Origin: Maribacter sp. 4G9
GTDB taxonomy: Bacteria > Bacteroidota > Bacteroidia > Flavobacteriales > Flavobacteriaceae
NCBI RefSeq assembly: GCF_002742265.1
Contig: NZ_MDGL01000035.1
Coordinates: 124,001-188,000, forward strand
Reading direction: 5' to 3'
DNA length: 64,000 nt
Shown here: piece by piece, positions 1-6,447 of the stretch
How positions within the stretch are numbered: position 1 is the stretch's first letter
Layout: each line of letters begins with the position of its first letter
Made by a program: the position numbers and the translations under genes
Notes under the pieces: generated by a model
What the model saw: only the letters and a program-made list of their open reading frames with translations
Database searches by the model: none
What the model was told of the DNA's origin: nothing

Positions 1-2
1 TT

Positions 3-239
3 TATAGAGTAAAAGATAACGGAGATGGCACATCGACGGCATCTTATGAATTTCAGTTTCGTACCAAACCTGCTTTTATGGGTTTTATCGCAAAAGGCTC
101 TTTCAAAAAGCAACTTAAGGGAACATTAGTAGGTCTCAAACACTATGTTGAAACCGGAGAACGAGTTACTGGTGGAACTGGAAAATACAAAGAAATAAAA
201 GACAACTATCCAGAGCCAACATTGATAAAAACAGAATAG
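3..239 (+). CDS. SRPBCC (polyketide cyclase-like) protein, 3' end only
   Basis: An open frame entering from the left edge and ending at TAG 237-239 gives about 78 residues. A stretch reading FIAKGSFKKQLKGTLVGLKH and then a helix ending in GERVTGG resembles the C-terminal long helix of SRPBCC/START-fold proteins, which bind small hydrophobic ligands. The 5' part lies outside the window, so the start and substrate cannot be judged. It sits 16 bp upstream of the NTF2-like gene on the same strand, so the two are probably cotranscribed. Family assignment is by eye and moderate. Confidence 0.55.
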   Translation, partial: YRVKDNGDGTSTASYEFQFRTKPAFMGFIAKGSFKKQLKGTLVGLKHYVETGERVTGGTGKYKEIKDNYPEPTLIKTE

Positions 240-255
240 AAAAACAAAAATAGTT

Positions 256-609
256 ATGACAAATCAAGAAGTAGCAAACAAATTAGTAAGCCTTTTAAGA
301 GAAGGAAAATTCAATGAGGTTTATGACGAATTATTCCATCCCGATGCGCATCACATCGAACCACAATCTGAGTATTTTGCAGATTTAAAGGGTGTTGAAG
401 CAATTAAGGCTAAAGATGCTGCGATGAGCGAGCATTTAGAAGGAGTAGAATCTATGGAAGTGGGTGATGCCATTATAGCCAGTAAACACATTGCCATTCC
501 CTACAAGCTCACGGCAAAACTAAAAGATGGAAACCAAATGTCACTTGATGAACTTATTGTTTATGAATTGAGCGATGGTAAAATTCTAAGCGAACAGTTT
601 TTTTACTAA
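256..609 (+). CDS. NTF2-like / SnoaL-like protein
   Basis: A protein of 117 residues. It has the size and layout of single-domain cone-shaped NTF2-like (SnoaL) proteins: N-terminal helices (VANKLVSLLREGKFNEVYDE), then HPDAHHIEPQ, and beta strands ending in a Tyr/Phe-rich tail. Members bind or isomerise small molecules, and no catalytic signature here lets me name a substrate. The ATG lies 16 bp after the SRPBCC stop, so they form an operon. A hairpin terminator follows 26 bp after the stop. It lies outside the conjugative element, in the left flank. Confidence 0.6.
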   Translation: MTNQEVANKLVSLLREGKFNEVYDELFHPDAHHIEPQSEYFADLKGVEAIKAKDAAMSEHLEGVESMEVGDAIIASKHIAIPYKLTAKLKDGNQMSLDELIVYELSDGKILSEQFFY

Positions 610-635
610 AGAGGAATCTCCCTCATAATATCAAG

Positions 636-664
636 GCCACCAGCATTTTGCAGGTGGCTTTTTA
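636..664 (+). terminator. Rho-independent terminator
   Basis: GCCACC and GGTGGC arms around a GCA-TTT-TGC inner stem are followed by TTTTTAG. It serves the NTF2-like gene and, read the other way, closes the decayed VOC gene on the minus strand. Confidence 0.7.
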
Positions 665-688
665 GTTTCTAAAATTGCCTTGGTGTAT

Positions 689-988
689 TTAAAGAAAGTT
701 AGTAGGCTCTCTCAATCTTACTTTAAATTTTTCTGTAAGCTTTTTATCTTGTAATTCTATCCAAAAGGTATCCAAGTCTTCAACCTCGACCTGAATCATT
801 AAATTATTAGCCAATTCCTTGTTTTCATAATCTTGAAGAATGAATCGAATTGAGTCTCGACAAAATCCAATGTAACCATCGGTTTCCCACTCTATATAAA
901 GCCCAAGATCTATAAATAGTTTCTTTGATTCTTTAAAATCTTTCCCTGATGGTATAAAGGGCTTTATATTATTTAATTTCGTTTTTAT
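689..988 (-). pseudogene. Decayed VOC (glyoxalase/bleomycin-resistance fold) gene
   Basis: On the minus strand one frame of 99 codons reads like a VOC protein: KPFIPSGKDFKESKKLFIDL, then GFCRDSIRFILQDY, then MIQVEVEDLDTFWIEL, ending REPTNF-L-stop. In intact relatives REPTNF is followed by roughly 15-20 residues holding the last metal-ligand Glu (a GREVHIIDPAG-like segment). That part is absent here. The position where Met is expected is ATA (986-988), and I see no in-frame ATG before an upstream stop. A missing start plus a missing C-terminus argues for a decayed gene rather than a short functional one. Confidence 0.6.
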
Positions 989-1115
989 GATTTTATAGGA
1001 AAAAAATAATCTATTATTTAATAATTAGTTATTCAATATTTTTCTAAAAATAAGAATTCGTATCATTTCACATTAAACAACAGCAGATTATATCCCTATT
1101 ACTAAAAAATCAAAA

Positions 1116-1138
1116 TGTTGTACCTATGTTGTACCCAA
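1116..1138. repeat. 23-bp repeat, copy A
   Basis: Two TGTTGTACC half-sites in direct orientation separated by TA, ending CCAA. Identical copies lie at 1352-1374 and 36164-36186. This copy lies just beyond the terminator of the tRNA-Leu 3' fragment, in the same relative place as the right-hand copy. Probably a recombinase arm-type site or the trace of an element end (inference). Confidence 0.75.
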
Positions 1139-1143
1139 ACAAA

Positions 1144-1169
1144 AAAACCTCCCATTTCTGAGAGGTTTT
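1144..1169 (-). terminator. Terminator of the displaced tRNA-Leu 3' fragment
   Basis: AAAACCTC and GAGGTTTT form an 8-bp stem with a 10-nt loop, and on the minus strand the hairpin is followed by a T run. It lies 28 bp downstream (minus sense) of the tRNA-Leu 3' end. A perfect 16-bp palindrome (ACTGTAAATTTACAGT, 1173-1188) lies between them. Confidence 0.6.
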
Positions 1170-1196
1170 ATGACTGTAAATTTACAGTTGAAAAAG

Positions 1197-1252
1197 TGCG
1201 GGCGGGGAGACTCGAACTCCCACACCTCGCGGCACCAGATCCTAAGTCTGGT
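1197..1252 (-). pseudogene. tRNA-Leu 3' fragment (attachment-site remnant)
   Basis: Minus-strand sequence contains a complete anticodon stem-loop (CCAGA, loop CTTAGGA, TCTGG; anticodon UAG), a long variable arm, a T arm (GGGAG TTCGAGT CTCCC) and the 3' acceptor strand CGCCCGC plus A. The 5' acceptor strand and D arm are missing: beyond about 1252 the sequence is AT-rich and unrelated to a tRNA. This is what a tRNA looks like after a tyrosine recombinase element has inserted at the anticodon region. It shares GATCCTAAGTC (1238-1248) with the intact tRNA-Leu at 36295-36305. Confidence 0.8.
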
Positions 1253-1351
1253 ATATATTGCACCAATAAAGCATAAATTATCTCATTTTCAATGATTTAT
1301 GTTATCAGTCATTTTATTTAAAGTCAATTAATATCAGTTGATATCAACATT

Positions 1352-1374
1352 TGTTGTACCTATGTTGTACCCAA
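1352..1374. repeat. 23-bp repeat, copy B (integrase side)
   Basis: Exact copy of the repeat at 1116 and 36164. An extra half-site (AAAATGTTGTACCT) follows at 1415-1428, and a GTTGATATCAAC palindrome precedes at 1337-1348. The clustering next to the integrase gene suits arm-type binding sites, or operators controlling int. Confidence 0.7.
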
Positions 1375-1424
1375 AAGTTCTAATAAAGACGTATCTTTAA
1401 GGTGAATTTTTGACAAAATGTTGT

Positions 1425-1442
1425 ACCTGATTTGACTTTCGT
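1425..1442. promoter_or_regulatory. 18-bp element shared with the xis upstream region
   Basis: ACCTGATTTGACTTTCGT, ending 18 bp before the int ATG. Its exact reverse complement is at 6081-6098 upstream of the Xis-like gene. A common operator or recombination protein site is likely (inference). Confidence 0.6.
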
Positions 1443-1460
1443 ACTCAAAACAGGTTCATA

Positions 1461-2675
1461 ATGTCAACAAGTGCAAAAATAATTCTTCGTAAAAAGCCCA
1501 ACTCAAAAGGTCTATATCCTCTTGCTATTAGGATAACTAAAGACCGTCGTTCAACGTATAAACACATAGGTCACTATATCGAACTAGAAGATTGGGACAC
1601 AAAAAATCTTAAGGTAAAGAAATCACATCCAAATGCAGAAAGTCTGAACAATCTATTAACCTCAAAGCTTTCAGAAGCCAGAAAAGGTTTAATTATTTTA
1701 CAGACCAATAACAAGGATGCAACGGCACATCAAATTAAAAAGGAAATTTACAAGCCAACTTCCAAGCTGACTTTTTTTGATTTTGCAGATGAACATCTTG
1801 AAGCTCTGGAAGCAGAAAATAAAATTAATCGCCATTCTACGGATTCAGCTTGGCTCAGTTATATTGAGAAATATTGCAAAGCCCGACACCTTACTTTTCA
1901 AGAAATTGATGAGCGTTTTCTCAAAAAGTTCAAAATCTATCTAAAAGGGACTTGCTCGCTTACCGAAACTACTGCTATGAATGTTATGGTTTTAATTCGA
2001 TTACTTTTTAATCGGGCAATCAAGGATAAGGTAGTAAGTAAAGAACTATATCCGTTTGGGACAGGTAAATTTAAAATCAAGTTTCCTGAAACTACCAAAA
2101 CGGGACTTACAGGAAAAGAAATACAAGCCCTTGAAAATGTTTCCGAGCTTTCGGGTATGGAAAAACATTCCTTAAATGTTTGGCTGTTTAGCTTCTATTT
2201 TGCCGGAATGCGTGTTTCGGATGTTCTATTTACAAGGTGGTCCCAGATTTATGATGGCAGACTACATTACAGAATGGGTAAGAATTCAAAATTGTTATCC
2301 TTAAAAATACCCAGTAAGGTTGAAAAAATTTTATTGCAGTATATAACGGACAGAATGAATGATGATGATTTTGTGTTTCCAGAAATGAAAAAAGCAGATT
2401 TAACCGATGCGAAAGATATTTATAGAAAGAAGAAAGTCGCAAATAAAAAGTTCAACGACCATCTAAAGAAAATTGCGAAAAGAGCAGGTATTCAAAAAAA
2501 GGTAACAATGCATATTGCACGTCATTCTTTTGGCAATATTGCCGCAGATAATATCCACCCTTTAATGCTTCAAAAGTTATATCGTCATACAGATTTAAAA
2601 ACCACCATTAATTACCAAGCCAACTTCATCCATAAAGATGCAGATGATGCCTTGGATAGTGTAGTCAACTTTTAA
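1461..2675 (+). CDS. Tyrosine recombinase / integrase
   Basis: A site-specific recombinase of 404 residues, the usual length for Bacteroidota element integrases. The N-terminal arm-binding region (1-100) is followed by a SAM-like core-binding domain (about 105-200) and a catalytic domain. Visible catalytic residues are Arg251 in AGMRVSD, His351 and Arg354 in HIARHS, His376 in YRHTDL and the nucleophile Tyr385 in TINYQ, so the enzyme looks intact. It would catalyse excision and integration at the tRNA-Leu site, which lies about 200 bp upstream. The upstream region carries the 23-bp repeat and the 18-bp element shared with xis. No clear Shine-Dalgarno is seen, as is common in this phylum. Confidence 0.95.
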   Translation: MSTSAKIILRKKPNSKGLYPLAIRITKDRRSTYKHIGHYIELEDWDTKNLKVKKSHPNAESLNNLLTSKLSEARKGLIILQTNNKDATAHQIKKEIYKPTSKLTFFDFADEHLEALEAENKINRHSTDSAWLSYIEKYCKARHLTFQEIDERFLKKFKIYLKGTCSLTETTAMNVMVLIRLLFNRAIKDKVVSKELYPFGTGKFKIKFPETTKTGLTGKEIQALENVSELSGMEKHSLNVWLFSFYFAGMRVSDVLFTRWSQIYDGRLHYRMGKNSKLLSLKIPSKVEKILLQYITDRMNDDDFVFPEMKKADLTDAKDIYRKKKVANKKFNDHLKKIAKRAGIQKKVTMHIARHSFGNIAADNIHPLMLQKLYRHTDLKTTINYQANFIHKDADDALDSVVNF

Positions 2676-2778
2676 GCGACATAATTATTCGTAATTTTAA
2701 TCTTCACATCAGTTTTAACTGAAAGCATTCGTCACATTTCAAATTTTTAAAAAATCGTCAAAAAAATTAAAATATATT

Positions 2779-2800
2779 TAATTATTTGCTTAGATAATTA
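2779..2800. promoter_or_regulatory. ArsR-type operator overlapping a promoter
   Basis: A perfect dyad with TAATTAT and ATAATTA arms around TTGCTTAG, 32 bp upstream of the ArsR gene. It overlaps a TTTG (2785-2788) placed 20 nt before TATTTTTA (2809-2816), a good match to the Bacteroidota -33/-7 promoter. The TATTTGCTTA core recurs at the mer arsR promoter, so both regulators may see related sites. Confidence 0.6.
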
Positions 2801-2832
2801 TATAATTTTATTTTTACATCAAATGTTGAATT

Positions 2833-3204
2833 ATGAAACTTGAAATAACCTGTACAAGAGCTGAAGCCGACCATAAGCAGATATCACGTTGTCGAGAGTC
2901 TTTGGATAAAACTTCAAAAACAATTAGTGAAATGGGTAAGATTTTTTCCCTCGCAGGTAATGAAACAAGGCTAAAAATTCTTTTTCTTCTCAACCAAGAA
3001 AAAGAACTATGTCCCTGTGATTTCTCAGATATTTTAAAAATGAGTGTTCCTGCAATTTCTCAACATATTCGTAAAATGAAAGATGTCGACCTAATTACTT
3101 CTAGACGTGAAGGGCAGACACTCTTTTATTCTATTAATGCACAAAGAAGTAGTATGCTGATGAATATTTTAAATAATATTCAATCTGATAAGATAGCTGT
3201 ATAA
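2833..3204 (+). CDS. ArsR/SmtB-family metal-responsive repressor
   Basis: A winged-helix repressor of 123 residues. It is very similar to the regulator at the head of the mer locus (15408-15779): both start MKLEITCTRAEA and share the helix-turn-helix stretch DILKMSVPAISQHIRK. The CPCDFSDIL segment places two Cys at the start of helix 3, a typical thiol metal site of ArsR proteins. It should repress its own promoter through the dyad at 2779-2800 and release it when metal binds. It is 12 kb from the mer genes, and the genes after it (asparaginase-like, LuxR) have no obvious metal function. It may be a duplicated mer regulator left after rearrangement, or it may control int-proximal cargo. Confidence 0.9.
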   Translation: MKLEITCTRAEADHKQISRCRESLDKTSKTISEMGKIFSLAGNETRLKILFLLNQEKELCPCDFSDILKMSVPAISQHIRKMKDVDLITSRREGQTLFYSINAQRSSMLMNILNNIQSDKIAV

Positions 3205-3331
3205 TAAAAAAACTGTGCTTACTATTGATTTTTAAGTTGCAGATTCAAAAAATCACATTGCCAGTACAGGTGATGATACTATTTTAAATAATCGGTATAC
3301 CCTATTAAACCAAATTAGAACCTAATAAATT

Positions 3332-3817
3332 ATGATACATATTATAACAACGGGTGGAACCATAGAGGGGCTAGATTATAATAAAAAAGAAAATGCTCCT
3401 AATGAAGTAGGTATATCGATTAAGACTTTTCTTAATTCGGCCAATGTAAAATTCGATTATACTATTGAAGAAGCATTCAATAAAGATAGTCGCTTTATTA
3501 CAGATGATGACCGTCGGCTTTTGGTTGATAAAATTAAAGCTACGAGAACAGAAAAAATAATATTAACCCACGGTACTTTCACTATGGAAGATACCGCAAA
3601 ATATATCGGAAAACTTAACCTAAAGAAAACGATAGTCTTGGTTGGCTCATTTGTTTTAGGCACATCCAATAATACAGATGCTCCATTTAATTTAGGTTAC
3701 GCAATATGCTCAGTTCAATTTCTAAAACCAGATGTATATGTAGCAATGAACGGCACCATATTTCATTGGGAAAACGTAACAAAAAATTTAGAAACCAACA
3801 AATTTGAGCAGCAATGA
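3332..3817 (+). CDS. Short asparaginase-domain protein
   Basis: This 161-residue protein begins IITTGGTIEG, the N-terminal nucleophile motif of L-asparaginases. It has a second motif HGTFTMEDT with the Thr-Asp pair seen in the family. Normal bacterial asparaginases are about 320-350 residues, so only the N-terminal alpha/beta domain is present and the C-terminal domain is missing. The GTSNNTDAPFNLGYA stretch corresponds to the loop after the HGTDT-like motif. Short asparaginase-domain proteins exist as stand-alone proteins in Bacteroidota, so this need not be a truncation. The LuxR gene starts 9 bp after its stop, so they are probably translated together. Substrate and activity are unknown. 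Confidence 0.75.
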   Translation: MIHIITTGGTIEGLDYNKKENAPNEVGISIKTFLNSANVKFDYTIEEAFNKDSRFITDDDRRLLVDKIKATRTEKIILTHGTFTMEDTAKYIGKLNLKKTIVLVGSFVLGTSNNTDAPFNLGYAICSVQFLKPDVYVAMNGTIFHWENVTKNLETNKFEQQ

Positions 3818-3826
3818 AAAAGATAA

Positions 3827-4744
3827 ATGTTTGGAACATCAATACATTGGACTACTTTTTTCTATCTTTTATTGGATACGGTCATTGTATTGTTCACGCT
3901 CTACTATTCTACCCGAAAAGACTCAAGTGGCTATAAACGATTTTTATCGTTGGGTATTTTATTCATTACTTATAATCTATCAGGTGGATTCTTGCCTGTA
4001 AAGGATTTTCCTGGCCCTCTTATTCTTCAATACATCATAACCTATGGCGTTGCCATAGCTTTATGTGTTTATATAGTTTACTACCTCTATAAAGAATATG
4101 ATATCATAGTATTAAAGTACAATTCTTCCATTAGGAACTTGGCTATATTAACTTCTGGTAGTTTTATTATTCTCTTCTTAATTCCCTATTTCTTTACTTG
4201 TTCATTAGATTCTTCAAGGTTACTTTTTACAATACCTATTTCGGTTCTTGCCTTTGTTTTTTTGGGGATGTTTTATGAAAGAATTTCACATCCAAATAAT
4301 CCAAATGAATACATATTACGTCGTAATAGGTTATCGATGATTAGCGTTACAAGTATTGCATTGTTACCTATATTGACCTTAATCGGGGATTTTCAATGGT
4401 TGACTTTTACCGTTATGAATGCGGCTTTTTATGCCATAACCATTGTTGAAATTGACAGACACCTATACTTCTTGGAAAATAAGACCAAGATGTACGAAGT
4501 ATTTGCTATGAGTAAAGAACAGGCAATTCACTCAGCAGACACAAAAATAATTTATGAAAACTTGACAAGAAGGGAAATAGAAATTACCTTGTCCATTCTA
4601 AGCAATCTCAGTTATAAGCAAATAGCCAAGGATTTATTCATTGCTGAAAGCACCGTCTCCAAACACGCTTCAAATATCTACAAAAAAACAGGTGTAAAAA
4701 ATAGAAGACAATTTATTAATCGATATCGAAAAAAGTCGAAGTAG
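3827..4744 (+). CDS. Membrane-anchored LuxR-family transcriptional regulator
   Basis: A protein of 305 residues with about six to seven hydrophobic segments in residues 1-215 (for example TTFFYLLLDTVIVLFTLYYS and ILQYIITYGVAIALCVYIVY). A cytoplasmic C-terminal LuxR/GerE helix-turn-helix follows (LTRREIEITLSILSNLSYKQ, then AESTVSKHASNIYKKTG). This architecture is a one-component membrane sensor: the membrane part senses, the HTH binds DNA. The ATG lies just after the asparaginase stop. An overlapping frame at 3804 is not coding. The ligand is unknown. The palindromes at 4770-4811 start 26 bp after the stop and could be targets of this protein or of RteC. Confidence 0.85.
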   Translation: MFGTSIHWTTFFYLLLDTVIVLFTLYYSTRKDSSGYKRFLSLGILFITYNLSGGFLPVKDFPGPLILQYIITYGVAIALCVYIVYYLYKEYDIIVLKYNSSIRNLAILTSGSFIILFLIPYFFTCSLDSSRLLFTIPISVLAFVFLGMFYERISHPNNPNEYILRRNRLSMISVTSIALLPILTLIGDFQWLTFTVMNAAFYAITIVEIDRHLYFLENKTKMYEVFAMSKEQAIHSADTKIIYENLTRREIEITLSILSNLSYKQIAKDLFIAESTVSKHASNIYKKTGVKNRRQFINRYRKKSK

Positions 4745-4769
4745 CGTTGTTCCTAATACCAGAGCGATT

Positions 4770-4811
4770 ACCGTAGGAAAATACGGTTCATTCCGTAGAT
4801 ATCTACGGAAT
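4770..4811. promoter_or_regulatory. Two CCGTA/TACGG dyads upstream of rteC
   Basis: The first dyad is ACCGTA-N6-TACGGT (4770-4787). The second is a perfect 22-bp palindrome whose left arm is ATTCCGTAGAT (4790-4811). The same half-site recurs in two dyads at 5885-5908 and 6024-6038. These are candidate operators for RteC, the Xis-like protein or the LuxR protein. Confidence 0.65.
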
Positions 4812-4851
4812 AAAATATCCTTCATTCAAAATTATGTTATTATATTTCAGT

Positions 4852-4979
4852 AGCTCTTTAGATGTCCCTTGTCGTAAAAAGTTCTCCTAACAAAGTACCT
4901 GTCCTGCGCATTCGCTAACTAAAGAGCTCTAACAACAACTAATCCACCCAAACTAAGACTGCGCCCAATATTGTTGGGC
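4852..4979 (+). promoter_or_regulatory. Structured leader upstream of rteC
   Basis: AGCTCTTTAG (4852-4861) and its exact complement CTAAAGAGCT (4919-4928) enclose 57 nt. A second hairpin, GCCCAA-TATTG-TTGGGC (4963-4979), ends 22 nt before the rteC ATG. In conjugative transposons of the CTnDOT type the excision regulon is controlled in part by leader attenuation, so a leader role is plausible (inference). A 28-nt stretch (4858-4885) is repeated, imperfectly, before the Xis-like gene. Confidence 0.5.
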
Positions 4980-5001
4980 TTAACTGTATTTATGGCTGCA
5001 A

Positions 5002-5838
5002 ATGGATTTAGAAATGTTAGGCAAAAATCTTCTCGTGACATTAGACGAGATAAGTCTCGAAAATCTACCGATTTTGGAACAATCCTATCGTTCTATTCAG
5101 TTAAGTAGAAACTTGCTTACTGTTTTTAAAAGAAACATTCTGACCAATGATTTTGAAAGTGTTGAGAATGAAATAATCTTCTTCAAAAAAATAAAACAAG
5201 TGCCATTGGTTAAACTTATATATTTCTCAGAAATTCATTCTTTTGAAATTCAATTTCCCAAAGCAGACAGAGCTGCACAATTAAAATTTGTAAAAAAGAA
5301 GATTAGTAAATTAAATCGCTTTTTTCTTTATAACCTTGATTTCGGCCAATACGTTAAATCTGGTGCAACCCACTTTGACAAAGCTTATTACACCAGAAAG
5401 CATCTTGATATTTATCATATTACTACTTCCAAATTCTATTTTCAAGACCCTGATTTTTGTACACCGAGAGATATGCTTTTAGGAAAGTTCAAGGCTTATA
5501 TATCTCTTATCAACTATATGGACCAAAAGAAACATTCTATTAAAAGTAGAGTGAACGGAAATAGTGTGACTATAAAACCTACAGAAAAAATTCCTTGGCC
5601 GTTCACAAATACAGACTGGGTTGAACTTCTATATTCACTAAGTGCTGCTGGAATGACGAAACAAAAGGGTCTAAGTATTATTAAATTATCTAAAATTTTG
5701 CAAGAAGTATTCGACTTTACTCCAAAGGAAATCTACAAAACATTTCAGGACATCAAAAATCGTAAAAATAGCCGAACATTATTCCTCGACCAATTGACGG
5801 CTTCCCTTCTTTCGGAAATGGACAAAAGCGAGGAATAG
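5002..5838 (+). CDS. rteC: RteC-family regulator of element excision
   Basis: A 278-residue protein matching RteC in layout. It has an N-terminal helical region, then KLIYFSEIHSFEIQFP, a middle KKKISKLNRFFLYNLDFGQY with SGATHFDKAYYTR, and a C-terminal part WVELLYSLSAAGM with FQDIKNRKNSRTLFLDQL. In the CTnDOT element RteC is a DNA-binding activator of the excision operon and binds an inverted repeat upstream of it. Here the Xis-like gene lies downstream with CCGTA/TACGG dyads in the gap, so RteC may act at those sites. No rteA/rteB two-component pair is present. The gene is preceded by an unusual structured leader. Confidence 0.88.
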   Translation: MDLEMLGKNLLVTLDEISLENLPILEQSYRSIQLSRNLLTVFKRNILTNDFESVENEIIFFKKIKQVPLVKLIYFSEIHSFEIQFPKADRAAQLKFVKKKISKLNRFFLYNLDFGQYVKSGATHFDKAYYTRKHLDIYHITTSKFYFQDPDFCTPRDMLLGKFKAYISLINYMDQKKHSIKSRVNGNSVTIKPTEKIPWPFTNTDWVELLYSLSAAGMTKQKGLSIIKLSKILQEVFDFTPKEIYKTFQDIKNRKNSRTLFLDQLTASLLSEMDKSEE

Positions 5839-5884
5839 TCGCTAGTTGTTATCATTCGTTCCTTCTTTTATATGTTAAAAAAAG

Positions 5885-6038
5885 ACCGTACTAAGGTTGA
5901 CCTACGGTAATTGTATTCCGCAGTTGTCTTTCATAAATTTTGATACAATTTCAAGGTCTGTTAGTTACGAAAGCACGCTTAAACACTACTAAAACAATTG
6001 AAATTTCAAAATGTTAAATTTTAACCGTAGTACGGTTG
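5885..6038. promoter_or_regulatory. Two more CCGTA/TACGG dyads between rteC and xis
   Basis: ACCGTA-N12-TACGGT (5885-5908), and AACCGTA-G-TACGGTT (6024-6038). They share half-sites with the dyads at 4770-4811. Their location in the 320-bp gap before the Xis-like gene makes them candidate RteC or Xis binding sites. The rest of the gap (5839-6159) holds the shared 18-bp element and a repeated leader motif, and no gene. Confidence 0.6.
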
Positions 6039-6080
6039 TACTGGGGAATAAAATCCATTAAAGCTATTCAAATTTGTAGA

Positions 6081-6098
6081 ACGAAAGTCAAATCAGGT
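6081..6098. promoter_or_regulatory. 18-bp element shared with the int upstream region
   Basis: ACGAAAGTCAAATCAGGT, the exact reverse complement of 1425-1442. It lies 62 bp before the Xis-like ATG. Confidence 0.6.
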
Positions 6099-6126
6099 CA
6101 GGGGCTATCAAATTAGTTGAAAGTGA

Positions 6127-6156
6127 TTAGGTAGTCCCTTGCCATAAAACCGTTCT
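6127..6156 (+). promoter_or_regulatory. Motif shared with the rteC leader
   Basis: This segment and 4858-4885 align as TTAG.T.GTCCCTTG with a following .C.TAAAA..GTTCT. It abuts the Xis-like ATG (6160), so it may be a promoter or translational control element. Confidence 0.4.
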
Positions 6157-6159
6157 ATT

Positions 6160-6444
6160 ATGCCAGCAAGTATTATTACAACAGACGACCTTCGAGACTT
6201 CAAATTAGAATTGCTCGATGACATTAAAAAAATATTATCTAAACAAGATAATGGGAAACTCAAAAAATACCTCAAATCTTCTGAGGTTATGGATTTACTT
6301 CAGGTAAGCCCAGGTACCTTACAAAACCTTCGCATCAATGGCACTCTACCCTATACTAAAGTTGGTGGTATTATCTACTACGATGCCGAGGAAATACAAA
6401 ACATAATGACTTCCAACCGTGTTCAGCACGGTTCAAATTCCTAA
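6160..6444 (+). CDS. Xis-like helix-turn-helix protein
   Basis: A 94-residue protein. Residues 1-35 form a helix with charged residues. Residues 38-85 are a MerR-like/excisionase HTH (YLKSSEVMDLLQVSPGTLQN, then LPYTKVGGIIYYDAEEI). Small proteins like this direct excision (recombination directionality factors such as Xis2c/Xis2d of CTnDOT) or act as regulators. The gene lies after rteC and 3 bp before the Rep-like gene, so it heads a three-gene operon. The upstream gap holds two dyads and the 18-bp element shared with int, which fits a role in excision control. It could alternatively be only a transcription factor. Confidence 0.82.
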   Translation: MPASIITTDDLRDFKLELLDDIKKILSKQDNGKLKKYLKSSEVMDLLQVSPGTLQNLRINGTLPYTKVGGIIYYDAEEIQNIMTSNRVQHGSNS

Positions 6445-6447
6445 ATA

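Noticed and set aside
3804-4001. 65-codon frame over the start of the LuxR gene
   Set aside because: Overlaps the LuxR frame, whose membrane and HTH content is far more convincing.
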